Part shown: positions 37,198-45,734 of the stretch, in pieces
Layout of the letters: each line of letters opens with the position of its first letter
Numbering within the stretch: the stretch's first letter is position 1
Assembly: GCF_001634285.1 (NCBI RefSeq)
Contig: NZ_CP015438.1
Coordinates: 1,190,001-1,254,000, forward strand
Source of the DNA: Anoxybacillus amylolyticus
Lineage (GTDB): Bacteria > Bacillota > Bacilli > Bacillales > Anoxybacillaceae
Length of the DNA stretch: 64,000 nucleotides
Direction of reading: 5' to 3'
Notes under the pieces: generated by a model
Told to the model about the DNA's origin: nothing
What the model saw: the letters and a program-made list of their open reading frames with translations, nothing else
The model's database searches: none
Made by a program: the position numbers and the translations under genes

Positions 37198-37860
37198 ATG
37201 AAAAAAGAAAAAGCGGTGGTTGTTTTTAGCGGCGGCCAAGATAGCACGACGTGTCTATTTTGGGCGCTGAAGCAGTTTCAGGAAGTAGAAGCAGTGACTT
37301 TTGATTATAACCAGCGCCATCGGCTTGAGATAGAAGTAGCGGCATCGATTGCAAACGAACTTGGTGTTCCGCATACGGTGCTTGATATGTCGCTATTGAA
37401 CCAGTTGGCGCCAAATGCGTTGACGCGCAGTGACATTGCCATTGAGCAAAAAGAAGGCGAATTGCCGTCTACGTTTGTCGATGGGCGAAATTTGCTGTTT
37501 TTGTCGTTTGCCGCAGTGCTTGCAAAGCAAAAAGGGGCGCGCCATCTTGTAACAGGTGTATGTGAAACGGATTTTAGCGGCTACCCGGATTGCCGTGATA
37601 TTTTCATTAAGTCGTTGAACGTTACGCTAAATTTAGCGATGGACTACCAATTTGTTATTCATACCCCACTTATGTGGTTGAATAAAGCAGAAACGTGGAA
37701 GCTAGCCGATGAATTAGGTGCACTCGATTTTGTGCGGACGAGGACATTGACGTGCTATAACGGGATGATTGCGGACGGATGTGGGGAATGTCCCGCGTGT
37801 CAATTGCGTCAGCGTGGATTACAACAGTATATGGCAGAGAAAGGAGCGATGAACGAATGA
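37198..37860 (+). CDS. queC: 7-Cyano-7-deazaguanine synthase
   Basis: ATP-dependent ligase, 220 aa, that turns 7-carboxy-7-deazaguanine into preQ0 with ammonia. The PP-loop SGGQDSTTC is at about residues 11-19, and the C-terminal zinc site [16 protein letters not shown] carries four cysteines. AAAGGAGAG precedes the ATG. Stop overlaps queD as ATGA. It is the first gene of the queuosine precursor operon under the preQ1 riboswitch. Confidence 0.96.
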   Translation: MKKEKAVVVFSGGQDSTTCLFWALKQFQEVEAVTFDYNQRHRLEIEVAASIANELGVPHTVLDMSLLNQLAPNALTRSDIAIEQKEGELPSTFVDGRNLLFLSFAAVLAKQKGARHLVTGVCETDFSGYPDCRDIFIKSLNVTLNLAMDYQFVIHTPLMWLNKAETWKLADELGALDFVRTRTLTCYNGMIADGCGECPACQLRQRGLQQYMAEKGAMNE

Positions 37861-38294
37861 TTCAACAGATTTACCCGCAAGTCTTTCATAATTTCCGCTA
37901 TGAGTTAAATAAAGATATGCAAATTGCGGCAGCACATTTTATTCCGCACGAAGCGGCAGGAAAATGTGCGAATATGCACGGACATACGTATTTTGTCAAC
38001 ATTACGGTGGCAGGCGATGAGCTCGATGAATCTGGGTTTTTAATTAATTTCCAGCAGCTAAAGAAAATTGTGCACGGCAAACTCGACCATACGTTAATGA
38101 ACGACCATACAGATTTATTTAGCAATGCGCGTGCCGAAGATTTTCCGACGACCGAAGTAGTCGCACGTAAAATTGCCGAAATCGTGCAAGCACAACTTGA
38201 TACGATGCCAAACCGTCCAACATGCGTTCAAGTATTTGTGCGAGAATCCCCGACAAGCTACGTCGTCTACCGACCGAAAGCAGGGAATCGCTAA
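37857..38294 (+). CDS. queD: 6-Carboxy-5,6,7,8-tetrahydropterin synthase
   Basis: A 145-aa zinc enzyme of the 6-pyruvoyltetrahydropterin synthase fold; it makes carboxytetrahydropterin from dihydroneopterin triphosphate. Zinc histidines are visible in AAHFIP and MHGHTY, and the catalytic DHT-like segment is LDHTLMNDH. The start overlaps queC by four bases, and GGAGCG is upstream. Its stop overlaps queE. Confidence 0.95.
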   Translation: MIQQIYPQVFHNFRYELNKDMQIAAAHFIPHEAAGKCANMHGHTYFVNITVAGDELDESGFLINFQQLKKIVHGKLDHTLMNDHTDLFSNARAEDFPTTEVVARKIAEIVQAQLDTMPNRPTCVQVFVRESPTSYVVYRPKAGNR

Positions 38295-39022
38295 TGATGA
38301 AAATTCCGGTGCTTGAAATTTTCGGGCCAACGATTCAAGGGGAAGGAATGGTGATCGGGCAAAAGACGATGTTCGTCCGCACGGCTGGCTGCGACTACCG
38401 CTGTCACTGGTGCGATTCCGCGTTTACGTGGGATGGGTCAGCGAAAGCGGAAATCATGCAAATGACGGCGGAAGACATTTGGCGCGAACTTACCGTCTTA
38501 GGTGGAAATCGTTTTAGCCATGTGACCATTTCTGGAGGTAATCCAGCCCTCTTAAAAGGGCTCGATGAATTGATTACGCTGTTAAAAGGAAAAGGAATTC
38601 GCATCGCGCTTGAAACACAAGGAAGCTGTTGGCAAGAGTGGTTTTATGCGATTGACGATTTAACGATTTCACCGAAGCCGCCAAGTTCAGGGATGGAGAC
38701 GGACTTTGCGGTACTCGATGACATTATCGAAAAGCTTGTGAAAGCAGGAAGAAAAGAAAATGTTAGTTTAAAAGTTGTCGTGTTTGATGATGCCGATTTT
38801 GCGTATGCGACGTATGTGCATAAACGTTATCCGCTCATTCCGTTTTATTTGCAAGTCGGCAATGAAGGAGTGAGGGAAACAGATGACGGAACGTTGCGCG
38901 CGAAACTGCTTCATCAGCTGGAGTGGCTCGTCGAAAAAGTCGTACAATCGTCCGACATGAACGATGTCCGTGTCTTGCCGCAGCTGCATACCCTTTTATG
39001 GGGAAATAAGCGAGGAGTATAA
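38294..39022 (+). CDS. queE: 7-Carboxy-7-deazaguanine synthase (radical SAM)
   Basis: Radical SAM ring-contraction enzyme of 242 aa that converts the QueD product to 7-carboxy-7-deazaguanine. The cluster motif is CDYRCHWCDSAF near residue 32 with the family's CxxxCxxC spacing, and GGNPAL is the SAM-binding element. It begins [12 protein letters not shown] (the ATG three bases later is equally possible) and ends LLWGNKRGV as in B. subtilis. Its start overlaps the queD stop by one base (TAATG). Confidence 0.95.
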   Translation: MMKIPVLEIFGPTIQGEGMVIGQKTMFVRTAGCDYRCHWCDSAFTWDGSAKAEIMQMTAEDIWRELTVLGGNRFSHVTISGGNPALLKGLDELITLLKGKGIRIALETQGSCWQEWFYAIDDLTISPKPPSSGMETDFAVLDDIIEKLVKAGRKENVSLKVVVFDDADFAYATYVHKRYPLIPFYLQVGNEGVRETDDGTLRAKLLHQLEWLVEKVVQSSDMNDVRVLPQLHTLLWGNKRGV

Positions 39023-39043
39023 ATAATGAAAGGGGAAAAAACG

Positions 39044-39541
39044 ATGGCAGGAAGAAAAGATGAGGAATTGCAGGGTGTCACGCTCCTTGGCAACCAAGGA
39101 ACAAAATATTTATTCGAATACAGCCCAGAGGTGCTAGAAGTATTCGACAACAAACATCCCGATCGCGATTATTTTGTGAAATTTAATTGTCCGGAGTTCA
39201 CGAGCCTATGCCCTAAGACAAATCAACCAGATTTCGCTACTATTTACATTAGTTACATCCCTGATAAAAAATGCGTGGAAAGTAAGTCGTTAAAGCTTTA
39301 TTTATTTAGCTTCCGCAATCACGGTGATTTTCACGAAGATTGCGTAAACATCATTATGAACGACTTAATTAACGTGATGGATCCGCGCTATATTGAAGTG
39401 TGGGGGAAATTTACTCCTCGCGGCGGCATTTCGATTGACCCGTACTGCAACTGGGGGCGCCCAGGAACAAAATACGAAAAAATGGCAGAATATCGACTCA
39501 TGAACCACGACTTATACCCTGAAAAAGTAGACAATCGCTAA
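39044..39541 (+). CDS. queF: NADPH-dependent 7-cyano-7-deazaguanine reductase
   Basis: T-fold enzyme of 165 aa that reduces the nitrile of preQ0 to preQ1. The catalytic Cys lies in [19 protein letters not shown] with the downstream Asp, and the motif [20 protein letters not shown] is the QueF NADPH-binding signature. AAAGGGG precedes ATG 39044. Length equals that of the B. subtilis enzyme. Last gene of the operon, followed by a terminator. Confidence 0.96.
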   Translation: MAGRKDEELQGVTLLGNQGTKYLFEYSPEVLEVFDNKHPDRDYFVKFNCPEFTSLCPKTNQPDFATIYISYIPDKKCVESKSLKLYLFSFRNHGDFHEDCVNIIMNDLINVMDPRYIEVWGKFTPRGGISIDPYCNWGRPGTKYEKMAEYRLMNHDLYPEKVDNR

Positions 39542-39570
39542 ATCTCCCTGCTTTCGCAGGGGATTTTTTT
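39541..39570 (+). terminator. Terminator of queCDEF
   Basis: AATCTCCCTGC and GCAGGGGATT pair around TTTC, followed by TTTTTT immediately after the queF stop. Confidence 0.9.
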
Positions 39571-39720
39571 CAACGGCATTAGGCAAGGAGTCCCCCACCT
39601 CTAAGCGAAGGGAAGGTGGGGGAGGAATTGCCCTTTTTTATTTTTTGCACGAAAAACGGTTCATTCTTTCAGTAATATATGGTATAATTGTATATATAAT
39701 GAAAAAAGGAGGTAAAACGT

Positions 39721-40833
39721 ATGGAATTGGTCGTCACCGCTAAAATTCGGTTGTTACCAACGGAAGCTCAACACCTGCAACTCGTGGAAACGATGCAAGC
39801 GATGAAACAAGCGTTGAACTTTGCATCGAAAGTCGCATACGAACACCATCTGCTTTCCTCGTTTAAGAAACTGCAAGTCTTGGTGTATCGAGACTTGCGA
39901 GAGTTGTTCGGACTAAAATCACAAATGGCGTGTAATGTGTGTACCATTGTCGCAGGTGTCTATGCGTCCATGAAATCCAATGGCGAACGCACGCTAGCGG
40001 TGTTTAAAAAGCCTAAACTCCAATATTCGTACAATCGAGACTACTCGTTTACGAAAGACGGACAGATGAGCATTGGCACGCTAAACAAACGAATCAAAAT
40101 GCCTTTTCTTACAAAAGGGCAGGAACGCTATTTCGATGGCTCTTGGGAGTTTGGCACAGGTACACTTGTGTACAAAAAAGGCAAATTCTACTTGCATGTC
40201 GCAGCGAAAAAAGTGATCCATCCCCCTTCGGTGTATCAACACGTGGTCGGTGTGGACATGGGGATGCGCTTTTTAGTGACCGCTGTGGATTCACGCAACC
40301 GTCATTTGTTTATCAAGGGCAATCCCATTCAGAGCGTCAAAGCACGATACGTCCGACTTCGCAAAGAGCTCCAACAACGCAACACGAAATCCGCTAAACG
40401 CAAGCTAAAGAAAATCGCTGGACAAGAAAACCGTTTCATGACCAATGTCAATCATTGTGTCAGCAAGGCACTTGTTCAGTTTGCAGGAAAGCATAGCTTG
40501 CTTGTCCTAGAGGATTTGACAGACATCAACGATACGGTGTGCGTTCGCAAAAAAGACCGATACGTGCGATTCACATGGGCGTTCGCTCAACTCCGCTCGT
40601 TCATTGAATACAAAGCACGACTACACGACAGCCACGTCCTTGCCGTTCCTCCTGCTTACACGAGCCAGCAATGCCCAACATGTGGGTTTACACATAAAAA
40701 CAACCGCAAAAAACAGATCCATACGTTTATATGTGGGGCATGTGGCTATACATCCAACGATGATCGAGTAGGGGCGTTAAACTTACGCCAAAAGGGAATC
40801 GAGTACCATCATGGCGTGACCGCCCAAGCATGA
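39721..40833 (+). CDS. tnpB: RNA-guided endonuclease TnpB
   Basis: A 370-aa TnpB, ancestor-type nuclease of Cas12. RuvC-I Asp is in GVDMGMRFLV (about residue 179), RuvC-II Glu in LLVLEDLTD (about 263), the zinc ribbon in CPTCGFTHK...CGACGY (about 320-342) and RuvC-III Asp in NDDRVGALNL (about 347), so the catalytic set is complete. AAAGGAGG precedes the ATG. TnpB proteins are guided by an RNA from the element's 3' end. No tnpA is present, so movement would need a transposase in trans. Confidence 0.93.
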   Translation: MELVVTAKIRLLPTEAQHLQLVETMQAMKQALNFASKVAYEHHLLSSFKKLQVLVYRDLRELFGLKSQMACNVCTIVAGVYASMKSNGERTLAVFKKPKLQYSYNRDYSFTKDGQMSIGTLNKRIKMPFLTKGQERYFDGSWEFGTGTLVYKKGKFYLHVAAKKVIHPPSVYQHVVGVDMGMRFLVTAVDSRNRHLFIKGNPIQSVKARYVRLRKELQQRNTKSAKRKLKKIAGQENRFMTNVNHCVSKALVQFAGKHSLLVLEDLTDINDTVCVRKKDRYVRFTWAFAQLRSFIEYKARLHDSHVLAVPPAYTSQQCPTCGFTHKNNRKKQIHTFICGACGYTSNDDRVGALNLRQKGIEYHHGVTAQA

Positions 40834-40963
40834 CTTGTGTGGTCGGGGTGCCGTCAACCACCCTCATGCAACCCCACGCGAAGGAAGGAGATTGATGCCC
40901 GCTTGCACTTCTGGGGAGTTGCAAGCCCTCACTTCAAGCGTTAGCTAAGTGGGGGTAGTTGAC
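40834..40963 (+). ncRNA. Candidate omega (right-end) guide RNA of TnpB
   Basis: About 130 bp between the tnpB stop and the predicted right end, with a CCGTCAACCACCC...GGAAGGAG region, hairpin TGCAACCCC/GGGGAGTTGCA-like pairing and the terminal hairpin. In IS605-family elements this segment, often including the 3' part of tnpB, is the scaffold, and the guide is read from the flanking DNA starting just after the end (about 40964). Confidence 0.55.
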
Positions 40964-41377
40964 AAAAAAGTAGTAGTTTTTTCTCGAAACTTATATACAA
41001 TGCGGGCAGCAACGCTCGCAGAAAAGTGCCATGTGCAAAGTTTTTTAACGGTTTCTGCCATCGGAGTCGATCCGCATTCACCGTTTTTCTATAACCGCGT
41101 TAAAGGAGAAACAGAAGAAGCGTTGCAGCGATTAGCAATCCCATCGCTTCGTATTTTTCGCCCATCGCTATTGCTTGGCAAGCGGTAAGAATTTCGCCTT
41201 GCGGAAAAAACAGCGGAATTCGTGCTCGGACGCCTGCCGTTTTTATTTATCGGCAAATGGCGCAAATATAAGCCGGTTGAAGCAAAACAAGTCGCGCGTG
41301 CCATGATTCATGTGGCGACCGCTTGCCGAAAAGGAATTTATATTTATGAATCAGACGAGGTTGAAGCGCTTGTATAA
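40964..41377 (+). pseudogene. Truncated NAD(P)-binding oxidoreductase remnant (YraR/HTATIP2-like)
   Basis: The translation from about 40985 ([16 protein letters not shown], then [33 protein letters not shown]) matches the second half of short atypical Rossmann-fold proteins of the YraR/HTATIP2 group. An in-frame TAA at 41186-41188 interrupts it, after which the frame continues EFRLAEKTAEFVLGR through ESDEVEALV to a stop at 41375. The N-terminal nucleotide-binding half is missing and the homology begins near the right end of the TnpB element. Both defects make it non-functional. Confidence 0.8.
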
Positions 41378-41405
41378 AAACCGACCGCGGCCGCGGTCGG
41401 TTTTT
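41376..41405. terminator. Bidirectional terminator
   Basis: AAAAACCGACCGCGG and CCGCGGTCGGTTTTT form a perfect 30-bp palindrome between the oxidoreductase remnant and the convergent ykvS gene. Confidence 0.9.
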
Positions 41406-41580
41406 ACTTAATAATTTTATAATTTTTATGGTTAACGACCGTTCGTTCTTGCAAATCTAACTCCTTGTAGTTTTCCATATATGTTAAATCTACGATGACG
41501 GAGTTTTCGTTCACTTTCTCCACAACACCACGCAATCCGTTTTTAAACTCAATAATGTTGCCCACTTCTGCTTTTTCCAT
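41404..41580 (-). CDS. ykvS: DUF2187 family protein YkvS
   Basis: A 58-aa protein, MEKAEVGNIIEFKNGLRG at the start and VNHKNYKIIK at the end, with the KOW-like beta-strand pattern of DUF2187. AAAGGAGAG precedes the ATG. In B. subtilis ykvS also lies between the que genes and glcT. The function is unknown; the fold suggests nucleic-acid or ribosome contact but nothing here proves it. Confidence 0.85.
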   Translation of the reverse strand: MEKAEVGNIIEFKNGLRGVVEKVNENSVIVDLTYMENYKELDLQERTVVNHKNYKIIK

Positions 41581-41879
41581 TTTTACTCTCCTTTACATCG
41601 TATTTGTTATAGTTTGCCTCATTTTGCTGGGAAAGTAAAGCCTCTTTTTTCCTATGTTTATAAAAAAAGCGGATACATATGTGTTGAAAAATAATGGGGA
41701 ATTGCTAATTTCCGTACAAACGGTGCTAAAAATAAGGTGCTTTTCACACGCATATTGCTTATTTTTCCTCGATTGATTGTCCGTTTTCCTCATTCGTGCA
41801 TTCGACGAAAAACGAAAGATTTTTTATTGTAATATTACCGCGGAATATACGAAAGCGCGCTTTCAGAAAGGGTTTAGAC

Positions 41880-42371
41880 GTGAAGTTTGAACAAGTAGTG
41901 GAAGCGTACAAACCGATGATTGTAAGTATAATGAAAAAGTTACATCTAACGAACGAATGGGATGAATACTACCAAATTGGGCTCATTGCGTTATGGGAAG
42001 CTTCGCAGCAATTCGATCCGGAAAAGGGGAGTTTTTCTTCATTTGCGTATAAAAAAATGTACTGGGCGATGGTGTCACACCTACGAAAACAATTACGGAC
42101 AAAGGAATGTGCGCTGACAGATGAGATGATGCATATGCTTCCAGCGATGATGCCGAATGAAGATCGGATAGTGGTGGAAGACATGCTAAATGAATTAACC
42201 GAACGGCAACGGAAATGGGTAGTTGGCTATGTAATCGAACAGAAATCGCTCAAAACAATTGCCGAAGAAGAAGGTGTTCCGATTGGAACGATAAAACAGT
42301 GGCGCATTTCGGCGTTAAAAAAGCTGCGAAACAGCTACGCTAGCCCCTCCGAACGCCTCGGAGGAAACTAG
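41880..42371 (+). CDS. Small sigma-70 family factor
   Basis: A 163-aa sigma factor with region 2 (EYYQIGLIALWEASQQFDPEKGSFSSFAYKKMYWAMVSHLRKQ, about residues 25-75) and region 4 (LTERQRKWVVGYVIEQKSLKTIAEEEGVPIGTIKQWRISALKKLR, about 108-155), without region 3. GTG 41880 with AGAAAGGG upstream is preferred to an earlier ATG that lacks a site. There is no neighbouring anti-sigma gene. It resembles SigH/ComX-like alternative factors. Its stop overlaps that of the convergent small gene by two bases. Confidence 0.8.
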   Translation: MKFEQVVEAYKPMIVSIMKKLHLTNEWDEYYQIGLIALWEASQQFDPEKGSFSSFAYKKMYWAMVSHLRKQLRTKECALTDEMMHMLPAMMPNEDRIVVEDMLNELTERQRKWVVGYVIEQKSLKTIAEEEGVPIGTIKQWRISALKKLRNSYASPSERLGGN

Positions 42372-42562
42372 CTGCGCGGTTCTTTTAAATAATGATAAAG
42401 AACGTGTCCACCGTGCTGGGCGATACCGCGAAAATACTTAAAATCATCTCGTTTCACAAGCACCGAGCGAAATACGAGAAAATCCTCTTTTCTCACAAAC
42501 AGCTCAACAATCTTTCCATGACGTAAATCGTCTAACAGTTTAGCTGCCATTGATTCATCCAT
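42368..42562 (-). CDS. Small hypothetical protein
   Basis: A 64-aa protein starting MDESMAAKLLDDLRHGKIVELFVRK and ending HVLYHYLKEPRS, with GAGGTG seven bases before the ATG. The charged, strand-helix pattern suggests a compact soluble domain. The open frame continues far upstream, but that part is antisense to the Met-rich protein and lacks a start signal. Convergent with the small sigma factor, with overlapping stop codons. Family not recognised. Confidence 0.7.
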   Translation of the reverse strand: MDESMAAKLLDDLRHGKIVELFVRKEDFLVFRSVLVKRDDFKYFRGIAQHGGHVLYHYLKEPRS

Positions 42563-42646
42563 CTTGCTCACCTCAACGATGCCTTTTACCTTTATTGTAC
42601 CGAAATTACTATCTAGGATAAACACCCATTTTCCGTGCGGGCAAAC

Positions 42647-42673
42647 ACCCTTTGCTTGTTTATTCATACAATA
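42647..42673 (+). promoter_or_regulatory. Candidate sigma-K promoter
   Basis: ACC, a 15-bp spacer and CATACAATA match the sigma-K consensus (AC at -35, CATAnnnTA at -10) exactly. It is about 50 bp upstream of the Met/Pro-rich gene and points to late mother-cell expression. Confidence 0.7.
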
Positions 42674-42724
42674 TGGTGGGTATGTTTCACACATACTTAA
42701 CAACGAAAGGAAAGGGAGAGAAAG

Positions 42725-43111
42725 ATGAATCAATGGAATCCATATATGAACCAACCGTATAATGAGGGATATGATGTTGACGAGATGATGCGCCACCATG
42801 ACAACAATGCACCGGCGTTGCCGATGATGCCAACGGCGCAAATGCCAACTACCCATTCCCATAGTTCTCCTTGTGGCTGTCATTCGATGCCGATGTGGGG
42901 TTCCCCATCAATGATGGGTGGAATGTATCCGATGGGGGAGATGGGGATGATGCCTTCAAGTACAGGAATGCCAATGATGCCAGGCTCCATGGGGTATCCT
43001 TATCCAATGCCGAGTACGCCGATGCAAATGCCTACAGGACAGATGGCTCCATACGGACCAGGCTACTACGGAATGCCGTCATTCCCATATGGATATTACC
43101 AAAATCGTTAA
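42725..43111 (+). CDS. Met/Pro/Gly/Tyr-rich protein, probable spore coat component
   Basis: A 128-aa low-complexity protein dominated by Met, Pro, Gly, Ser and Tyr, with repeats such as MPMMPGSMGYPYPMP and a YGPGYYGMPSFPYGYYQNR tail. One CGCH motif lies in the middle. No signal peptide. AAAGGGAGAG precedes the ATG. A sigma-K promoter upstream and the composition, which resembles outer coat and crust proteins, suggest a coat protein. I do not recognise a named family, so the role is inferred. Confidence 0.75.
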   Translation: MNQWNPYMNQPYNEGYDVDEMMRHHDNNAPALPMMPTAQMPTTHSHSSPCGCHSMPMWGSPSMMGGMYPMGEMGMMPSSTGMPMMPGSMGYPYPMPSTPMQMPTGQMAPYGPGYYGMPSFPYGYYQNR

Positions 43112-43143
43112 AAACGAAACCTGCGGCTTTATAGCCGCAGGTC

Positions 43144-43281
43144 TTATTTATTCATTGATTCGATAATCCCTTGGATTACACTAATGTCGTTGGTGATGAG
43201 AAAGACCGGAAGCAATATGAGAACGACGATCACCGTTACGTAAGATGTAATCGTGTTTTTAAAAATTTTACCAATTCCCAT
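43144..43281 (-). CDS. Small single-pass membrane protein
   Basis: A 45-aa peptide with a basic start (MGIGKIFKNTITS), one hydrophobic helix (YVTVIVVLILLPVFLI) and a short acidic end. AGGAAGTGA lies upstream of the ATG. It converges with the Met-rich gene with about 30 bp between stops. Family not known to me. Confidence 0.65.
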   Translation of the reverse strand: MGIGKIFKNTITSYVTVIVVLILLPVFLITNDISVIQGIIESMNK

Positions 43282-43447
43282 TTTTATCACTTCCTTTTCC
43301 TTTTTTTTATTGTCACATTTTTGTCACAATTAGTCAATATTTTTTAAAATTCTTTCTATTTAGATAAGGAAAATTTTTCGTTTGAACGTTTTGTAAAATT
43401 TTGATAAAATAAAACCACAATTTTGTAGCTATTGAAGAGGTGGAAAG

Positions 43448-43693
43448 GTGAAAATAAGGAAGGCGAACGTGTTAGACGAGCGGAAAACAACAAATGTATA
43501 TATTTACGAAAATAAAAAAGAAGAATATATCGTGATTGCTGTTCCGGACTTAGAGTGGTCGTACACTGTCTGCTATGAAGAAGAAACGGAAGCATTGCGG
43601 ACGAAATTATTGACATCGCTTCGGAAGATAATAACGGAAGAGCAGGCAACGCCATTTGTGGACAAGTTGTTATATTGGGTCCGTGAAATGTAA
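43448..43693 (+). CDS. YueH-like small protein
   Basis: An 81-aa soluble protein beginning MKIRKANVLDERKTTNVYIYENKKEEYIVIAVPDLEWS, similar in length and start to B. subtilis YueH as I remember it. GTG start with GAGGTGGAAAG upstream. No catalytic motif. Function unknown. Confidence 0.6.
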   Translation: MKIRKANVLDERKTTNVYIYENKKEEYIVIAVPDLEWSYTVCYEEETEALRTKLLTSLRKIITEEQATPFVDKLLYWVREM

Positions 43694-43779
43694 TACGTAT
43701 GCCGCAGAATAAGGCGGTGGAGCACAAAAGCTTCGCCGCTTTTCAATTATCGAGTTAATGTTAGGAGTTCGATGGAAAG

Positions 43780-45051
43780 GTGTTCAAAAAGCAGAAAGCG
43801 GTCGTTGTGTATCTTTTATTTAGCGTATGCTGGATTGTGGTGACAGATTTATGGTTGCAAATGTTTCAGATAGATGATTATACACAAATAATGATCAGCA
43901 TCGGAAAAGGAGGGCTGTTTGTCTTATTATCTGCTGTTTTTCTTTATCGAATGATGGAAAAAAGCGAACAGCTGAGAAAAACAGTAGAAGATGAACAACA
44001 GCTATCGGCGCTCATTAATTCAATGCCTGATTTCGTTTGTTTTAAAGACAGGGAAGGCCGTTGGTTGCGCGTTAATGACTTTGGAAGGAAACTGTATCAT
44101 CTTGAAAATGTTGATTATTATGGAAAAACGGATCTTGATCTCGGAGAAATGGTCCCGTTTTTTAAAGAAGCGTTCGCCTATTGTATAAAAACGGACGAGG
44201 AAACATGGCAAAAAGGGACGATGACGCGTGCGCAAGAATCGTTTATGGTGCCGAGCGGGGAAATGAAAACGTTCGATGTCATTAAAGTCCCTCTATTTGA
44301 CGAAAATGGGGAGCGAAAAGGATTGTTAACAATCGGGCGGGATATTACACAACAAAAAGTTGCAGAAGAACTGTTGTTGAAAAAAGAAAAATTGTCGGTG
44401 CTTGGGGAATTGGCGGCCGGCATCGCCCATGAAATACGCAATCCACTTACATCCATTAAAGGCTTTATGCAAATGATGAAACAAACACGAGAAGCGAAAG
44501 AAGTGTATATCGATATCGTGTTAGATGAATTAGAGCGAATAAACCATATTGTTAGTGAATTGCTTGTTCTTGCAAAGCCACAAAATCATTGCTATAAGCC
44601 GTTTCCGCTCAGCAGTGCCCTTGACTACGTTGTTCAGTTAATTACTCATGAAGCGTTGTTAAACGATGTGGACATTTCCATGAAAAACGATGCTCCTAAC
44701 GCTGTTATTTATGGAGAAAAAAATCAAATGATTCAAGTGTTCATTAATATTGTAAAAAACGCCATTGAAGCAATGCCAAAAGGTGGAAGGTTAGCGCTGC
44801 GAACTTGGCAAGAAGGCGATAACGTGCATGTAACGATCGCTGATACTGGAGTAGGTATTTCGAAAGAGCGCCTAGAAAAAATTGGAGAACCGTTTTTTAC
44901 GTTAAAAGAAAAAGGGATGGGACTTGGGTTAACGACAAGTACAAAAATTATTCATGAACATAAGGGAACGATAAAAATTGATAGCGAAGTCGGAAAAGGA
45001 ACGATAGTGCACGTATCGTTGCCGATATATAAAGAGGCGAGCCGAAAGTAG
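43780..45051 (+). CDS. Membrane-bound PAS histidine kinase
   Basis: A 423-aa sensor kinase with two N-terminal helices (about residues 8-26 and 36-56) joined by a short loop, a PAS domain (about 70-190) with a PAC-like end (LTIGRDITQQK), HisKA with GIAHEIRNPLTS (His about 213) and HATPase boxes NIVKNAIE, DTGVGIS and KGMGLGL. The kinase core is close to that of KinE in this window, so a phosphorelay role (KinB/KinC/KinD type) is likely. GTG start with TTAGGAG upstream. No response regulator is adjacent. Confidence 0.88.
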   Translation: MFKKQKAVVVYLLFSVCWIVVTDLWLQMFQIDDYTQIMISIGKGGLFVLLSAVFLYRMMEKSEQLRKTVEDEQQLSALINSMPDFVCFKDREGRWLRVNDFGRKLYHLENVDYYGKTDLDLGEMVPFFKEAFAYCIKTDEETWQKGTMTRAQESFMVPSGEMKTFDVIKVPLFDENGERKGLLTIGRDITQQKVAEELLLKKEKLSVLGELAAGIAHEIRNPLTSIKGFMQMMKQTREAKEVYIDIVLDELERINHIVSELLVLAKPQNHCYKPFPLSSALDYVVQLITHEALLNDVDISMKNDAPNAVIYGEKNQMIQVFINIVKNAIEAMPKGGRLALRTWQEGDNVHVTIADTGVGISKERLEKIGEPFFTLKEKGMGLGLTTSTKIIHEHKGTIKIDSEVGKGTIVHVSLPIYKEASRK

Positions 45052-45066
45052 GCCGCCTCTTTTTTC
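45032..45066. terminator. Bidirectional terminator
   Basis: AAGAGGCG and CGCCTCTT pair around a 14-nt loop and are followed by TTTTTC, between the kinase and the convergent nitroreductase. Confidence 0.75.
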
Positions 45067-45702
45067 TTATTCAACGACCCATGTCGTCGTTGCTTCGACT
45101 GGAAGGCGAGTCGAGCGATGAGCTGGAGCGCTGCTTTTTCCAATCGTAATGAGCATGACGGGGATGTAGCGGCTCGGTATTTGAAATTCTGCTACGAATT
45201 TTTCTGCATCGAAGCCACCAATTGGGCATGTGCTCCATCCTTTCGCAGTTGCGGCAAGCATAAGTTGCATCGCTGCGAGGGAAGCGTTGCTCAATGCTGC
45301 ATCGCGAGCATATTGTTTGTTTTTATACGCTGTTTCGATTTGTTGCGCTAACGTTTCTTTCACTTCTTTTGTGATTGCCCCCATTTGCACAAGCTGGTCA
45401 TATACTGCGTCGGTGTTCTGGTTTGCTTCCAAATCTCCTAAAATGGCGATGACAGCAGAAGCGTCGACAATTTGCTGTTGGTTGTATGCGATAGGAAGAA
45501 GCCGTTGCTGCGCTTCTTTTCCATGGATGACCAAAAAATGCCAATGTTGCAAATTCCACGCAGAAGGTGCTTTCCCTGCAATTTCAATGATTTCTGCCAA
45601 TTCCTCTTTGCTGATTATAACGTCCGGATTGTATTTGCGAATGGATTGTCGCTCGTTTACTACCGTTAAAAAATCTTTTGTTGTTATTGTTGAGGTTACC
45701 AT
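45067..45702 (-). CDS. Nitroreductase family protein (YodC/YdgI-like)
   Basis: FMN-dependent oxidoreductase, 211 aa, of the nitroreductase fold. The FMN-binding RQSIRKYNPD near the N-terminus, APSAWNLQHWHFLV, and the C-terminal WSTCPIGGFDAEKF are the family signatures. It probably reduces quinones or nitro compounds with NAD(P)H. Expressed alone, with a near-palindromic operator over its promoter, which suggests redox- or quinone-responsive repression. Confidence 0.88.
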   Translation of the reverse strand: MVTSTITTKDFLTVVNERQSIRKYNPDVIISKEELAEIIEIAGKAPSAWNLQHWHFLVIHGKEAQQRLLPIAYNQQQIVDASAVIAILGDLEANQNTDAVYDQLVQMGAITKEVKETLAQQIETAYKNKQYARDAALSNASLAAMQLMLAATAKGWSTCPIGGFDAEKFVAEFQIPSRYIPVMLITIGKSSAPAHRSTRLPVEATTTWVVE

Positions 45703-45734
45703 AGTTACTACCCCCTATTTTGTATATTTATTAA

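Larger units (their letters stand above)
39588..40963 (+). mobile_element. IS1341-type (IS605 family, tnpB-only) element
   Basis: A tnpB gene without tnpA, bounded by subterminal hairpins. The left hairpin CCCCCACCT/AGGTGGGGG is at 39592-39622 and the right hairpin CCCTCACTT/AAGTGGGGG at 40926-40955, followed by TAGTTGAC. The two hairpins share sequence, as left and right ends of IS605-type elements do. The outer boundaries are estimates. On the right it adjoins a truncated oxidoreductase gene, on the left the queF terminator. A TATAAT-like box near 39683 precedes tnpB. Confidence 0.75.

Noticed and set aside
42368-42883. 171-codon minus-strand frame opposite the Met-rich protein
   Set aside because: The part upstream of 42562 is antisense to the sigma-K promoter and the Met-rich gene and is His/Arg-rich, as expected of a shadow frame.
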